From the NCBI GenBank assembly GCA_963678675.1, contig OY783195.1, positions 14,984,143-15,048,142 on the forward strand: a stretch of 64,000 nucleotides of DNA. The letters are read 5' to 3'. Source of the DNA: Xiphydria camelus. Its lineage: Eukaryota > Arthropoda > Insecta > Hymenoptera > Xiphydriidae. The notes below the pieces were generated by a model that saw nothing but the letters and a program-made list of their open reading frames with translations, was not told the origin of the DNA and made no database searches. This document shows positions 21,268 to 32,293 of this stretch, piece after piece; position 1 is the first letter of the stretch, and each line of letters opens with the position of its first letter. A program made the position numbers and the translations under genes.

Positions 21268-21960
21268 GGAGCAGTTTTACTGGACGTTTTCCTTTGCCGG
21301 TAAATGGACGCTTTTGGTCAATTTCTTAGTTCAATCGTATTAATTGTTGACGATAACGATCAGCAGTAATTGTCTGGCCAGGTTTCAGAAGTTCATAATG
21401 GAGTACGCCTTTCATATCCCACCATACACGTATACACAGCATGACTTTGTTACAGTGAATACTGCGCTTTGGCGTCGATGTCGTTGGCTCGCCGGGGTCA
21501 ACCCAATAATATTTGCGTTTCGGATTATCAAAATAAATCCACTTTTCATCGCCGGTCACAATTTTCCACGAAAAAGAATTTCGTTGTTGCTTGTAAAGAT
21601 TCAAACATATGTTAAGACGGCTATTTTTATTTGCTTGAGTCAAACAGTATGGCACCCACTGTTCCTTTTCGAATCTTTCCCATTGCTTCAATGATAGGAC
21701 AATTTTTGTCGAGTTACGGAATTTCTCCTAGATATTCTGAAAGTTGTTTGAAAAGAGTTTTCATCCAGCAACGCTTGCAGTTCCTGATCGTCCACCTTTA
21801 CAGGGGCCCCGGTACGTTCACGGTCACTAACATCAAAATCACCGTCTTTAAATCTGTTATATCAGTACTCATATGTACTTTTAGATAAATACAATGTCGT
21901 CCCCAAGAACAGAACAGATCAATTCACATGACACACTAATAACACTAATTTCCTAACCCT
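21268..21960 (-). pseudogene. Second mariner transposase, opposite strand, 5' part only
   Basis: Reading the minus strand from about 21960 down gives a degraded HTH region, then [24 protein letters not shown] with the first catalytic Asp, and [20 protein letters not shown]. It continues through PFTGKGKRPVKLL and stops at about 21268, just before the second Asp would come. It abuts the first mariner tail to middle. It is closely related to the first copy. I see no terminal repeat at its start. Confidence 0.8.
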
Positions 21961-22688
21961 TTTTCCTTGATGGAATTCACAGCGAATGCAGTGTTTAACC
22001 CTTCACCACTCGCTATATGAGCGCGGCGCCGACGTTTTTAGATTTTAAGTGATTTCGTATATTTTTTACTATTAGAAAAATTCGGAAAAAATATAATGCT
22101 TCCTTTAAACATTTCTGAAACGGCCCGTGGCTATAATTTTTCAAGAAATACACTTGCGCAACTAAAAGAAAATGATAATTGTCCGAGATACAGTGTTGCC
22201 ACGACGCACTTACATTCGTCCTACTCGCACGCATCACTAAACGTCAATGTGGCAACAGCGTGCTCCGTTTAGCACGGCGGCTCAGCGCTCGCCGTGCGAG
22301 CAGCTAAGGTCGTATAGAGCGGGTGCTAGAGGTAAGTGAGTATGCAAAATGTGAGGACCGAATTCCGCCAATGGATTTGAGTTAAGAATAGGTCAAAGAT
22401 TAATAATCCGGATCTTTTGCCGGTCCATTTTTTGGTGCATTTTTGTTTTACCACCTCTCCTCTTATTTGTAAAGGGAATGGATTGAGCACATGCTATAAA
22501 GTCATTTTAATGATTATTTTAGTTATAATTTGTGGTATTTTCTAATGATGTAAGTGTTAATAGGTTGTTGAACGAAAAAAAAGAACAGAAATAAAAATAA
22601 TAAAAAATATTTTTTATTAATAAAAAAATTATATTTGAAAAAACAGCGAATTTAAATAGAAATTTACATATATAAAGCAGGCAAACAA

Positions 22689-23825
22689 TTAATCATTTTT
22701 ATTTACACAATCCTTATTGATACACTTACATAAAGAAATACAAAATAATCCTGATTTCTTGCAACTGCAAGACATTGCTCGACAATTTGCAGTACATTTG
22801 CAAGGTTGAATTAATGACTCTGGTAAAGACGGCTTAGTCATTTATCGTGGACGTAAGACCATTCAATTTTTCATAACCAAATAAGCAGTAATCAATGGGC
22901 TGCAATTGTGTTTGGTGGGAATTTTTCCAAATAAATGTTTGTATTGTTGCCCTTAATAAATGTAAATACAAAGCATCTGACGTGCACTCTCAACGGTGTA
23001 GTCTTTTGAATTAATGCTACGAACATGTTCTATTATTTCTGCCAATGGTACATTGCCCATAAACACTAATGAAGATTTGGATCTATCAGTCGGATAAGAA
23101 AATAATATTTTTTCACCAAATTTATCAAGTAGTGACTTTACTACACGGTTTTCGATCACTGCATTTTCTATATTTGTAAGTACAGCCAGCCGCTGAGCCA
23201 AGAAACGCACTTAAAAAGAATGAGTTGAAAATTGATCTTTAATTTCATCTATGAGTTTGTCAAACGCATCGTAAAGTATTTCTTTAGGAATTTGATTTGA
23301 AGGTCTACCTGCTGGATTTGTAGAATTTCTCGGCAATCTTAAATAATCACGGTAGCAATGTTTATGATACCTAACTTCGATAGCAAATAAATCTTCAGGC
23401 CGTTGACAAGTACTAAGTTGAGTAAAAACATGGTCTTCCTTACTGCGTGCAGTGTTTAAAATTTGTTCCGCTGCTGAAATTTTGGAGCACTAGTTCCTTC
23501 TTTTTTATTTAAGGCGATTTCTCGACGTCTTATTTTCTCCTCACTTGTGTAAACAGCCTAAACAGCCTTGGTGCCATGAAAATTCTTGTCTCGAGGTGTC
23601 TGGATTATAGAGTTTTGCAAACGCTTCACTAATATTATCTTTTCTCCTAACTGCTGCTTTTTTAATATTGAGCACTGTAGTTGATTTCGGTTCTTTCACT
23701 ACGTCATTTGTTTTATTACAAAATAAACACCATTGTTCGTTCGGCTTTTGTTTTACATTTACCACTTCTAACGACATTTCTTCGGTTGCCGCGCGATTAA
23801 TTGTTGAACCTATTGGTTGATTCAA
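22689..23825 (-). pseudogene. Transposon protein with N-terminal zinc region and CXC tail, internally deleted
   Basis: Read from 23825 downward (no proper ATG seen), the product has EQWCLFCNKTNDVVKE and later FAIEVRYHKHCYRDYLRLP, a Cys/His-rich N-terminus. A frameshift lies near 23545 and a stop near 23212. Then comes RFLAQRLAVLTNIENAVIEN, and the frame falls apart after IYIY near 22953. The tail inside the left arm encodes PCKCTANCRAMSCSCKKSG and further Cys pairs, a tesmin-like CXC pattern, with TAA at 22689-22691. Most of the middle of the protein, where a nuclease would be, is gone. The function is unknown, and DNA binding by the zinc parts is inference. Confidence 0.55.
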
Positions 23826-23829
23826 TTTG

Positions 23830-24600
23830 TTATATCCGCTTTCACTGAATATTTCACACTATTAAAATGACGGTGATACATATTTGTTATATATCGATTA
23901 TAGTGCTCGAGTTCCGCGAGGGACTTGAATATCGCTTACGTATCTGGAAGTTTCACAGTAGCGTGGATCACGATTCTTCGAAGTTTTGCACTACAATACA
24001 CGGGGAGGATTTGGTCTTGTCTTATATACCCCAAAATGCAACAACGTTTAGCCTGTGGAAGGGGTGGCGTGGTCTGACGTTACACCTCTTAATTGGCTGC
24101 ATGGCGAAATATAGATTGGACGAATGCTTATATCGAGAAATTTCCAACGGCGTTAAAAATACCGTTGCACAATTTCCCCGGACTCTGAAACTCGGGCTCT
24201 GAATTTTTCGATCGGTTTTCCGCTACCCCTCGTGAATTAGTTTACAGGAAGGATACCTGGCACGTTCGCGACCTAAGTCTGCCAAAATATGTCGCTTTGC
24301 TGATAACGGGATTTCCCTAAGTTCTCGAATTATTGAGTTATATTTAGGCGGCGCAAAAACTTCGTCTCCCGTGAGACAGAACTATATTTCTAACGCGTTT
24401 TTCAATAAAACACGCTTTAAACAGATACTAAAAAATAACGAAAATCGAATTATTTTATGTGTATATAACAGATACGAATCTGTAACGCAACGTTTTTATG
24501 TCAATTGACGTAAACAGCTAACCGCGCTATGCTTACCATAGGGTGCGGAGAAGGGATGGGAAAGGCGTGGAGAGGACCATCACAGCTACACTTTACATTT
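23830..24600. other. Unassigned centre of the TTAA element
   Basis: The long open stretch on the plus strand here shows no family resemblance and is probably not a gene. Base composition is mixed. It may be a later insertion whose ends I cannot define. Confidence 0.3.
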
Positions 24601-24652
24601 ATTAAGGGCTACAGTACAAACATTTCTTTGGAAAAATTCCCACCAAACACAA

Positions 24653-24871
24653 TTGCAGCCCATTGATTATTGCTTATTTGGCTATGAAAAGCTGAATGGT
24701 GACTTACGTCCACGACAAATAATTAAGCCATCTTTACCAGAGTCATTAATTCAATCTTGCAAATGTACTGCAAATTGCCGAACAATGTATTGCAGTTGCA
24801 AAAAATTAGGATTATTTTGTATTTCTTTATGTAAATGTATCAACAAAGATTGTCTAAATAAAAATGATTAA
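24653..24871 (+). pseudogene. Second copy of the CXC tail, in the right arm
   Basis: The right terminal repeat encodes the same C-terminal end in the other direction: SCKCTANCRTMYCSCKK, then CISLCKCINKDCLNKND. There is no proper ATG. It exists because the terminal repeats include the last codons of the gene. The two copies differ at a few codons, so the arms have diverged. Confidence 0.6.
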
Positions 24872-25256
24872 TTATTTGCCTACTTTACATATATTTCTAT
24901 TTAAATTCGCTGTTTTTTCGTATATAATTTTCTTTATTAATAAAAAATGTTTTTTTATTACTTTTATTTCTGTTTCTTATTTCGTTTAACAACCCATCAT
25001 TAGAAAATACTATAAATTATGACTGAAATAGTCACTGAAATGACTTTATAGCATGTGCTCAATCCATTCCCTTTACAAATAAGAGGAGAGGTGGTAAAAC
25101 AAAAATGCACCAAAAAATGGATCGGCAAAAGATCCGGATTATTAATCTTTGACCTATTCTTAACTCAAATCCATTGGCGGAATTCGGTCCTCACATTTTG
25201 CATACTCAATTACCTCCAGCGCCTGTTCTAGTAGGTTTCTAGCGAGTGGTGAAGGG

Positions 25257-26451
25257 TTAATAAAGAGCTTATCGGTCTGCATGTTTTATTCACAGAATTT
25301 AAAGGTTATATCTACAGGTATGACTCCCTTATGTTTCGATACTACATAACAAGTGCCATCATATCATATGTGAGCGGTAACTTTGAATTACTTTTCTGAC
25401 ACGGAATGGAAGTTTCCTAAAACTTATTTGTGTACGCCTAATATTTATTCTAAACGAATAAAAATCACGACATTTTTATGACGATAGCCCCTACCTATGG
25501 GGCGCTTACAAAATTGGTCGTGCATTGGGCTTGAGACGATAATTCGAGGGTATTCTGCCAAAAGGGCGTATCTCCAAAAATCATGTTTTGGTTGATACGC
25601 CCTTCTGACAGGAAACCCTTGACATATTGCCACAAAAAGGAGAACCTCCAAAACTTGAAAGGAATACTCGCATTATGAGTGGGACGATCAAGACAGTTTT
25701 CTTAATCATTTCGTACAGAAAATGTACGCATTCTACAAGAATGATACAAACATCGTTTCTAGCAGATGTAAATACGACCAATCATTTCAGAGATGTCAAT
25801 TTTTGAAGAAAGAATAGAAAATATGATAATTTCGTCATGAGCTATAAAAGGGAGAGTCTATAACTTGACAGAGTTCTTATACTCTTGTAAAACTTAATTT
25901 TTAGAATTTCTCTGGGAAATACGGATTCATTTTTGAATAGTTGAAATAGCGTTGAATTCCCCATGTATGTATCCATAATTTAGAGAAATAAGTTATTATA
26001 TTGTATATCATGCATTGCATGGAACACTTTTTAATAAAAGGAGCGTAAGAATTAGCGGCTTTTCTACAGAACCCTAATTTTTAATAATGTAGGTAATAAT
26101 TATATCCCCAAAATCTTCTCATCTAAGTTTTTGAGACAATTGATTTTAAATTTGCAGTCAAAATTCTGAAATCCTAAATTATAGATCCAATATAAAAGTA
26201 AGAAGTTGCCAAAACTTATTTGATTCTTATGATATTTGATAGGCAGAAAAATTTCGGGTCTCTGAATACAAATTTATAGTTGAATTTTAAAATTTCAAGC
26301 ACCGATTCGTGTTTTGAAATCTCAAAACCGCCCATTTATCAATTTTAGTAGAATTCTTTCAAATGAAACATTCGTACAGCAATTGGTTCATTAAAGCTTC
26401 TTTTTATTTAGATTGTACCGTATTCTTAGACATCCGTACTTCGGACATACG
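25257..26451. other. Unassigned AT-rich spacer
   Basis: No gene or element boundary is supported. TATAAAAGG at about 25845 and a few inverted words near 25560-25620 (AAGGGCGTATC and its complement) are present without context. Confidence 0.3.
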
Positions 26452-26653
26452 CACAGTGGGACCGATTGCCGAAAAGCTGGCCAAAAATAGAAAAATAAAT
26501 TTTTCATTTGGGTTTTTGTTTACATTAGATTATCTCAGGTAACACCCCAACAGTCATTAAACAGGTATAAGAGGGTCATTTTCGTTATAACGGCTGTAGA
26601 ATTTCAGTCGCAAAGTAGCTTTGGTCAAGCAAGCATCAGTGTCTTAAGTAACG

Positions 26654-26660
26654 TATAAAA
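26654..26660 (+). promoter_or_regulatory. TATA box of the Transib gene
   Basis: TATAAAA lies 67 bp before the start codon, with a TCAGTG word at about 26637. Position and direction fit the transposase promoter, which is inference. Confidence 0.5.
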
Positions 26661-26720
26661 GAGAGTAGTGCATAAACGTGTGTAAAAGTTTTAAAATTCA
26701 TCCAAGGTCAATCAAACAAA

Positions 26721-29700
26721 ATGGAGGCGAGTCCTGGAGGTAAGTACAATATAAAAATATGTTGCAAATTATTAATTTAGTGAACAATAAATATTAGAAG
26801 CATAGTGATGATTTGTGTTTCTTGAACTGAAATTTTAGAAAAGTGTATGTTTAAAATAAAAAAAGTTATAGAGTTCTGTTGAGTTCTATCATCAGTCGTA
26901 TGGGAGGTGGTAGCTGAAGGTATTACCTATAAAATAAATAAAAAATCGGGTGCACCTAGCTGCCCCTTGAGTTTTTATGCATATTTTTATGTTTTTATTC
27001 GTACTAACAAGGAAACCGTCCCAGGTGTACCTCACCGATTTCGTTCATTTTGATACCTATATGTTATTCTACATCAAAATCTAAGAGATGCGTTTTTTTT
27101 TAATCTGCGGAAAAGCATTTTTAGGGGGTGAAATTAACCCTCAAAGTTAATAACTTTTAGAAGTGAGTGCTGGTTTTCACATACTTGCAATTGATCTTTT
27201 GAAATAAATATTGAAATTGAATAAATGATGAAAAATGCAATTTACTACATTTCGTTAGGGTAATTAATTAAAAAATTACAAGGGTTGAAATTTTACAGTA
27301 ATTTTGTGAATTTATACATTTTACGGTATTTGTGAATAGATGATACAAAACAGATGTTTACGATTTAAAATATCTGTTTGTATCTAGACAGATTTTTCAA
27401 ATTGTACTTAACTTTGCAGTCAAATAATCTCAGCTTACTAGAAATGTGACTTCTGATTTTCAACGGCTCATATGTATATACAGGGTGTTCATTTAAAAAT
27501 AAACAGTAACGCGTAACTTGTTAAAAAGGGATGAACCATTCATTGCTTGATTACGAAATCTCTCTTTAACACATTGATGAATGTTCAAAAAAATTGAAGT
27601 TAATTTCATGTAACTAAGAAATATAATTCTCTGTAGGTTCCAGTCAGTCCACTTCAAGTGCATCAATCCCAAATCACATATCAAGAAGAGAGATTTATGA
27701 AAATGTGAAATCTATCTGGAATGAAGATATGTCAAAAATTTATTCAAAGCTTGAAAATGTGATGGCTTGTAAATTACAGTCAGCATATACTTTACCGGAT
27801 TTCGTTAAACCGAGTATAAGGAAATTGATTTACGAGTTAAAAGAGAGATGGCAAAAGAGTGGGAGAATGGAAAACAGATTTCTTACGAATAATGAAGGTT
27901 GGCTAGAAGGTTGGCATTTGTTACATTTCAAAACGAAGAGGAAAATTATATAATTGATGACAGAGGTAGGCCTTCTATAGACTTTGCAGCTTCTACTGAC
28001 AGAAGCAAACGTCGGAAAACTGAATATCTGCGTACTGAAGCTACTGCTGAAGAATTAACGTATGCGACTCAAATGAAACTACGAGCAGAAGGCAAAGTGG
28101 ATGCTGCAAAAATTTAAAAAGTTGTAACAGACAGTGACATTGAAGCTAAACAGTGTCTAAAGTTTTTACAGGATGATAAACAAGATGTATTTACAGCAGA
28201 TGAAGCTCTTTCTTTATTTATTGAATTGCAATTTTCAAAAAACAAATACCAACAGTTACGCAATGCTGTTTTGAAAAAGAAAGTGAAGTTATTTCCGTCT
28301 TACAAAGTGCTTTCAAAAGCCAGACAAGAGTGTTGTCCAAGGACTAATATTGTAGTGAGCGAATCTTCTGCTGAGATAAAGTTACAACCCCTACTTGATC
28401 ACACAACCAGTCGCATTTTATATAGTCAGCTAGATGTCATCAAAAATTTGAGTATTCAGCAATTAAAAAATTTAATTTTGATTGGAAAATGGGGTTGTGA
28501 TGGCAGCTTTGGGCACAGTACCTATAAACAAAACTTTAATGTCGATCCAGAGAAAACAGATGAAAATATTTTTTTCACTTCTTTTGTGCGACTCCAACTG
28601 ATACACGTAAATGAGTCAACAAAACAAACTATGGTTATTTGGAAGAATCCAAGACCTTCATCCCCAAGATTTTGTAGACCAATTAACATACAATTCTTAC
28701 GTGAAACAAATGAAGTAATTGTGGAAGAAACTGCTAAAGTACAGAAACAAGTACAAGAGCTGATACATTTTGAAACTATTTTGAATGGAAAGGAAACAGT
28801 TGTAAATTATCAGTTAACATTGACTATGATTGATGGAAAAGTGTGCAATGCAATCACGAGCACTTTGTCATCATAGCTTTGTTATTTGTGTAAAGCAACA
28901 TCAAAGGATTTTAATAATATTGACTTTATTCTACGTCAGCAAATTGAAGAAAAAAATTTGGAATTCGGTTTATCGTCTTTACACGCGTGGATTCGCTTGT
29001 TTGAGTGTTGCTTACACTTATCATATAAATAGGATATCAAAAAATGGCAACTTCGTAATGTGATGAAGATAAACAGTCTGTACAACTGAGAGAAGAACAT
29101 ATACAAAAAGGTTTTAAAAAAGAACTGGGACTAATTGTTGACAAGCCAAAATCTGGCTATGGAAGTACATACGACGGAAATACTGCTCGTCGTTTTTTTG
29201 AAAATTATAAAATTTCCGCAAGTCTAACTGGTTTCGATGAAGAAATAATTTACAGATTTTATATTTTGTTGCAAACCTTATCATCTGGGTATGGCGTTAA
29301 TATTGAAAAATTCAAGAACTATGCTTTGGAAACCGCAAGAAAATTTGTACAACTGTATCCGTGGTATTATATGCCAACAACGGTTCACAAAATTCTCATC
29401 CATGGATTTCAGATAATATCTCACGCTCTTTTGCCTATCGGACAAATGTCTGAGGATGCGCAAGAATCGTGTAACAAATTCTTTAAAAACTTTCGTGAAA
29501 ATTTTTCACGCAAATCTGCACGAGCGAAGACCATGGAAGATGTATTCAAGAGGTTCTCTTAATTTCATCAGATCCATTCATTTCAAGCTGCCGAAAATTA
29601 CCTGCTAAGCCACTAAAATATCTGTCACCAGAAGTTATTACTATGTTGTTACCTCCATCTGTAACTGTAAATGATGATGGTACTCCAGAAGATGTTACAT

Positions 29701-29777
29701 CAATTTCAGATTGTTCCTCAGAAAACACGGACATAACTGAACCTTCCTCAGATGATGAAGTAAATTTCTTTTTATAA
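26721..29777 (+). pseudogene. Transib/RAG1-like transposase, two exons, several breaks
   Basis: Exon 1 (26721-26739) encodes MEASPG and ends at GTAAGT. Exon 2 starts at 27637 after TTCTCTGTAG, in phase. The product would be about 715 residues. Blocks that line up with the RAG1 core are KWGCDGS (first catalytic Asp), KNPRPSSPRFCRPI, YLCKAT (a Cys pair), SLHAWIRLFE, DGNTARRFFEN, and SEDAQESCNKFF followed by TMEDVFKRF (the Glu). The end is acidic and serine-rich. Breaks: frameshift near 27905, TAA at 28115, TAG at 28874, TAG at 29030, frameshift near 29058 and another near 29558. Active relatives make hairpin-type cuts next to CACAGTG ends. The identification rests on these blocks together with the ends and duplication. 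Confidence 0.85.
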
Positions 29778-29878
29778 AAATAGGTAAATTAAATTAACAT
29801 TTTTTTATTTTTTATGTGACTATATTTATAAATAGATACTTGCTTGAACAAAGTTGGCCAGTTTGAATACAGAATCGT

Positions 29879-30395
29879 AATCAGCGACCCCACAAACCTC
29901 CGAGTACTCAATTTCACCCAGATTTGATCAATTTTTGAGGAATCTTTCCGCTATATTGGATCCGCCATATTGTTTTTAGAAATTTTGACTTTGGATTTAT
30001 AATCAGCGACCCCAAAAACCCCTGAGTACTCAATTTCACCCAGATTCGATCAATTTTTGAGGAACCTTTCCGCCATATTGGATCCGCCATATTGTTTTTA
30101 GAAATTTTGACTTTGGATTCATAATCAGCGACCCCAAAAACCCTTGAGTACTCAATTTCACCCAGATTCGATCAATTTTTGAGGAACCTTTCCGCCATAT
30201 TGGATCCGCCATATTGTTTTTAGAAATCTTGACTTTGGATTCATAATCAGCGACCCAAAAAACCCCTGAGTACTCAATTTCACCCAGATTCGATCAATTT
30301 TTGAGGAACCTTTCCGCGATATTGTTTTTAGAAATTTTGACTTTGGATTCGTAATCAGCGACCCCAAAAACCCCCGAGAAAGAAATTTCAGAGCG
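29879..30395 (-). repeat. Satellite array, unit 122 bp, inside the Transib
   Basis: AATCAGCGACCC occurs at 29879, 30001, 30123, 30245 and 30353, so the period is 122 bp and the last full unit is short by 14. Each unit has the GCGACCC(C/A)AAAACCC box, an ACTCAATTTCACCCAGATT filler and a CCATATTGGATCCGCCATAT core. The array ends about 50 bp before the right terminus of the Transib. Confidence 0.85.
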
Positions 30396-30642
30396 ATTAC
30401 TTGATTTTTCGATTTTTGGCCAGTTTTTCGGCAATCGGTCTCACTGTGATACGGCCAAATAAAATTGCAACTATAATTTATACGATAACTTCATTTTTAA
30501 ACACTACGCGTAACCCATTTATAATTGCTTCTACATGACCACTTACACATAATAGTGTAGTGTTTTTATAAACAAGCAATCAGAAATCTTATTTATTTAT
30601 AAAAATAGCGGGAAGGAATTGACGGAAAAATTAACAGCTGCA

Positions 30643-31077
30643 ATACTCTTAACACTATTAGTTCTTCTGAGTATCAACGTTAAAATCAGGCTGAATTACG
30701 ATGAGTAGGCCACTTTCAGCGATGCAGGAAAATCCACTTCACTGTTTTTAATTTTTATTATGAGTTATCGTTTAGCGAAGATTTCATGTTATCAGGTATA
30801 TCTTCTACAAAACACGTGATTTCAAAACTGTCGAAATTCATGATGTCATACCAAAAGTATTCGCACTAAGCAGTTAGAAGATGGATGTTTTGCAGGAGAT
30901 ATGCTTGACAATATGAAATCTTCATCAGTCAATGATTCATAATACAAAATTATCTGCACGATGAAGTGAACTTTCACGCATCATTGAAGCTAGCCTACAG
31001 ATCGCAATGCAGCTCGATCTTAGCGCGAATACTCAAAAAAAACCTAATATTGTTAAAAGTATTATACTATAGCTGTC
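30643..31077. mobile_element. MITE with ACAGCTG ends, about 435 bp
   Basis: ACAGCTGCAATACTCTTAAC at about 30643 matches its diverged complement ending near 31077, and an inner stem (AAGATTTCAT at 30779 with ATGAAATCTT near 30913) adds to the hairpin. No target duplication is clear. No coding capacity. Confidence 0.5.
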
Positions 31078-31204
31078 GATTTTCCTATGAACTTCCTCAT
31101 AATTTTCGTAAGTGAACAATACATTTTCTAGCTGTTTATTTACAAAGAAACACTGTATTGTAATGTGTAAATAGTCGTGTAGAATCGACGAAAAATGGTT
31201 TGTA

Positions 31205-31576
31205 TGTACGAGGACAGAGTGAAAAATCCACTACTTTTCTAGTAGATAGTGGTGCGTCCCAAAATCTGTAAAGTAGCCCCCTGCTGCGGCGATGACCTCT
31301 TCGTTTAATGAGAATTTCTTCCCAGCCAACCATTTTGTCAAGTCTGGGAAGAGAAAAAAGTCGCAGGGAGCCAAATCCGGTGAATAAGGTGGATGCGGCA
31401 GCAATTCGATCTTCAAATCGACCAATTTCGTTGTTGCAACGGCAGATGAATGGGCAGGTGCATTGTCGTGGTGGAACAGAACTTTTTTTTTCGCCAAATA
31501 GGGGTGTATACTCATCTTCGCAATCGCACCACCATCTACTAGAAAAGTATCGGACTTTCCACTCTGTCCTCGTACA
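31205..31576 (-). mobile_element. Mariner deletion derivative, 372 bp
   Basis: TGTACGAGGACAGAGTG begins both ends and the match runs for about 50 bp. TA lies outside both. The interior holds only the C-terminal catalytic part of a mariner gene on the minus strand, so most of the element was deleted. Confidence 0.75.
31231..31515 (-). pseudogene. Mariner transposase C-terminal catalytic fragment (DD34D)
   Basis: The minus-strand frame begins MSIHPYLAKKKVLFHHDN with the second catalytic Asp, and continues to LLPHPPYSPDLAPCDFF with the third, 34 residues later. Then come GKKFSLNEEVI and a shortened tail. The first Asp and the DNA-binding part are absent. It differs clearly from the mariners at 20190-21960 (HHDNAPAH against LHDNARPH), so it is a different subfamily, close to the type that gave rise to SETMAR. 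Confidence 0.8.
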
Positions 31577-31842
31577 TATAAATGTTAAAAAATGAAAATA
31601 TTGTGTAAAGTATTGTTTCGATTTTACTTAGTCATAATTCCGAGGCACTGCCACTAACTTCGGAATGTGAGAAAATCTGTACAGAGCCTTAATAAACCGT
31701 GATAATAAAAAGGGTTCCATATTACGGTACGCCAGAAATTAGTAGGTAGGTACCATTTCTTTTTCTCCATTTGGTATATATAATAAGAAGTGGATCAATT
31801 GGCCACTGGGTCAGTAGGGAGCTACTTTCCTACCCCTAATCA
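31577..31842. other. Unassigned spacer
   Basis: Nothing recognisable. Simple AT-rich sequence lies between two elements. Confidence 0.3.
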
Positions 31843-32293
31843 GATCCATCACCGTGAGAAAACTGACAAGGAAAGTATCCGAGGCCGCCGCTTCCGATCT
31901 TGAGGAAACTCCGTAAATTTAAAGTCTATCGAAAAATAAGACCCCTATATTTTATACCGGCCCAATTTTAGTTTAAGGGGGTGAAATGGACCCCTGAACT
32001 TTCACCCCCCTCGAGCTATATCCGAAACGAAGCGAGATAGATGAAAAGTGTAAACGTACGTTTTGTTTGGTTTTTTCAATGTAATAAAATGCCTTTTAAC
32101 AGATGCCTGTAACAGATTTTGGATAAACGCATTATTTTTCAAAAAAAATTTTTTAAATATAATTTTTCGAAATATCGGTTTGGTCATATGGACAAAAATG
32201 TAGGAAATTTTATTACAAATTCAACCACATATATGATAAGATATATTTCCCTCCTACAGTTTTCCAAATTTCTAACTTTTATGTTTGAGCGGG

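Larger units (their letters stand above)
21999..25256. mobile_element. TTAA-flanked element with terminal repeats of about 650 bp
   Basis: It begins CCCTTCACCACTCGC and ends with its complement, with TTAA at 21995-21998 and 25257-25260. The arms (about 21999-22945 and 24600-25256) include CGGATTATTAATCTTTGACC-type blocks and the coding tail of the element's protein. The centre holds the N-terminal part of that protein on the minus strand and a stretch of unknown origin (23870-24600). TTAA targets fit piggyBac or Kolobok. The protein does not look like piggyBac, so the superfamily is open. Confidence 0.75.
26452..30448 (+). mobile_element. Transib (RAG1-like) DNA transposon, full length
   Basis: Both ends begin with CACAGTG, followed by (G/A)GACCGATTGCCGAAAA, and match over about 42 bp with three mismatches. 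The 5-bp sequence ATACG is duplicated exactly (26447-26451 and 30449-30453), the size expected of Transib. Inside are a TATA box, a short first exon, an intron, a long exon for a RAG1-like transposase, and a 122-bp satellite array before the right end. The gene is broken, so the copy is dead unless helped in trans. Confidence 0.9.

Noticed and set aside
23867..24202. Open frame of 111 codons on the plus strand inside the TTAA element
   Set aside because: It shows no family resemblance, sits in noncoding-looking sequence of the element, and contains no conserved pattern.
27480..27684. Gene or mariner end at TACAGGGTGTTCATTT in the Transib intron
   Set aside because: Only one end-like word is present, with no inverted partner. 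The open frame here is intronic.
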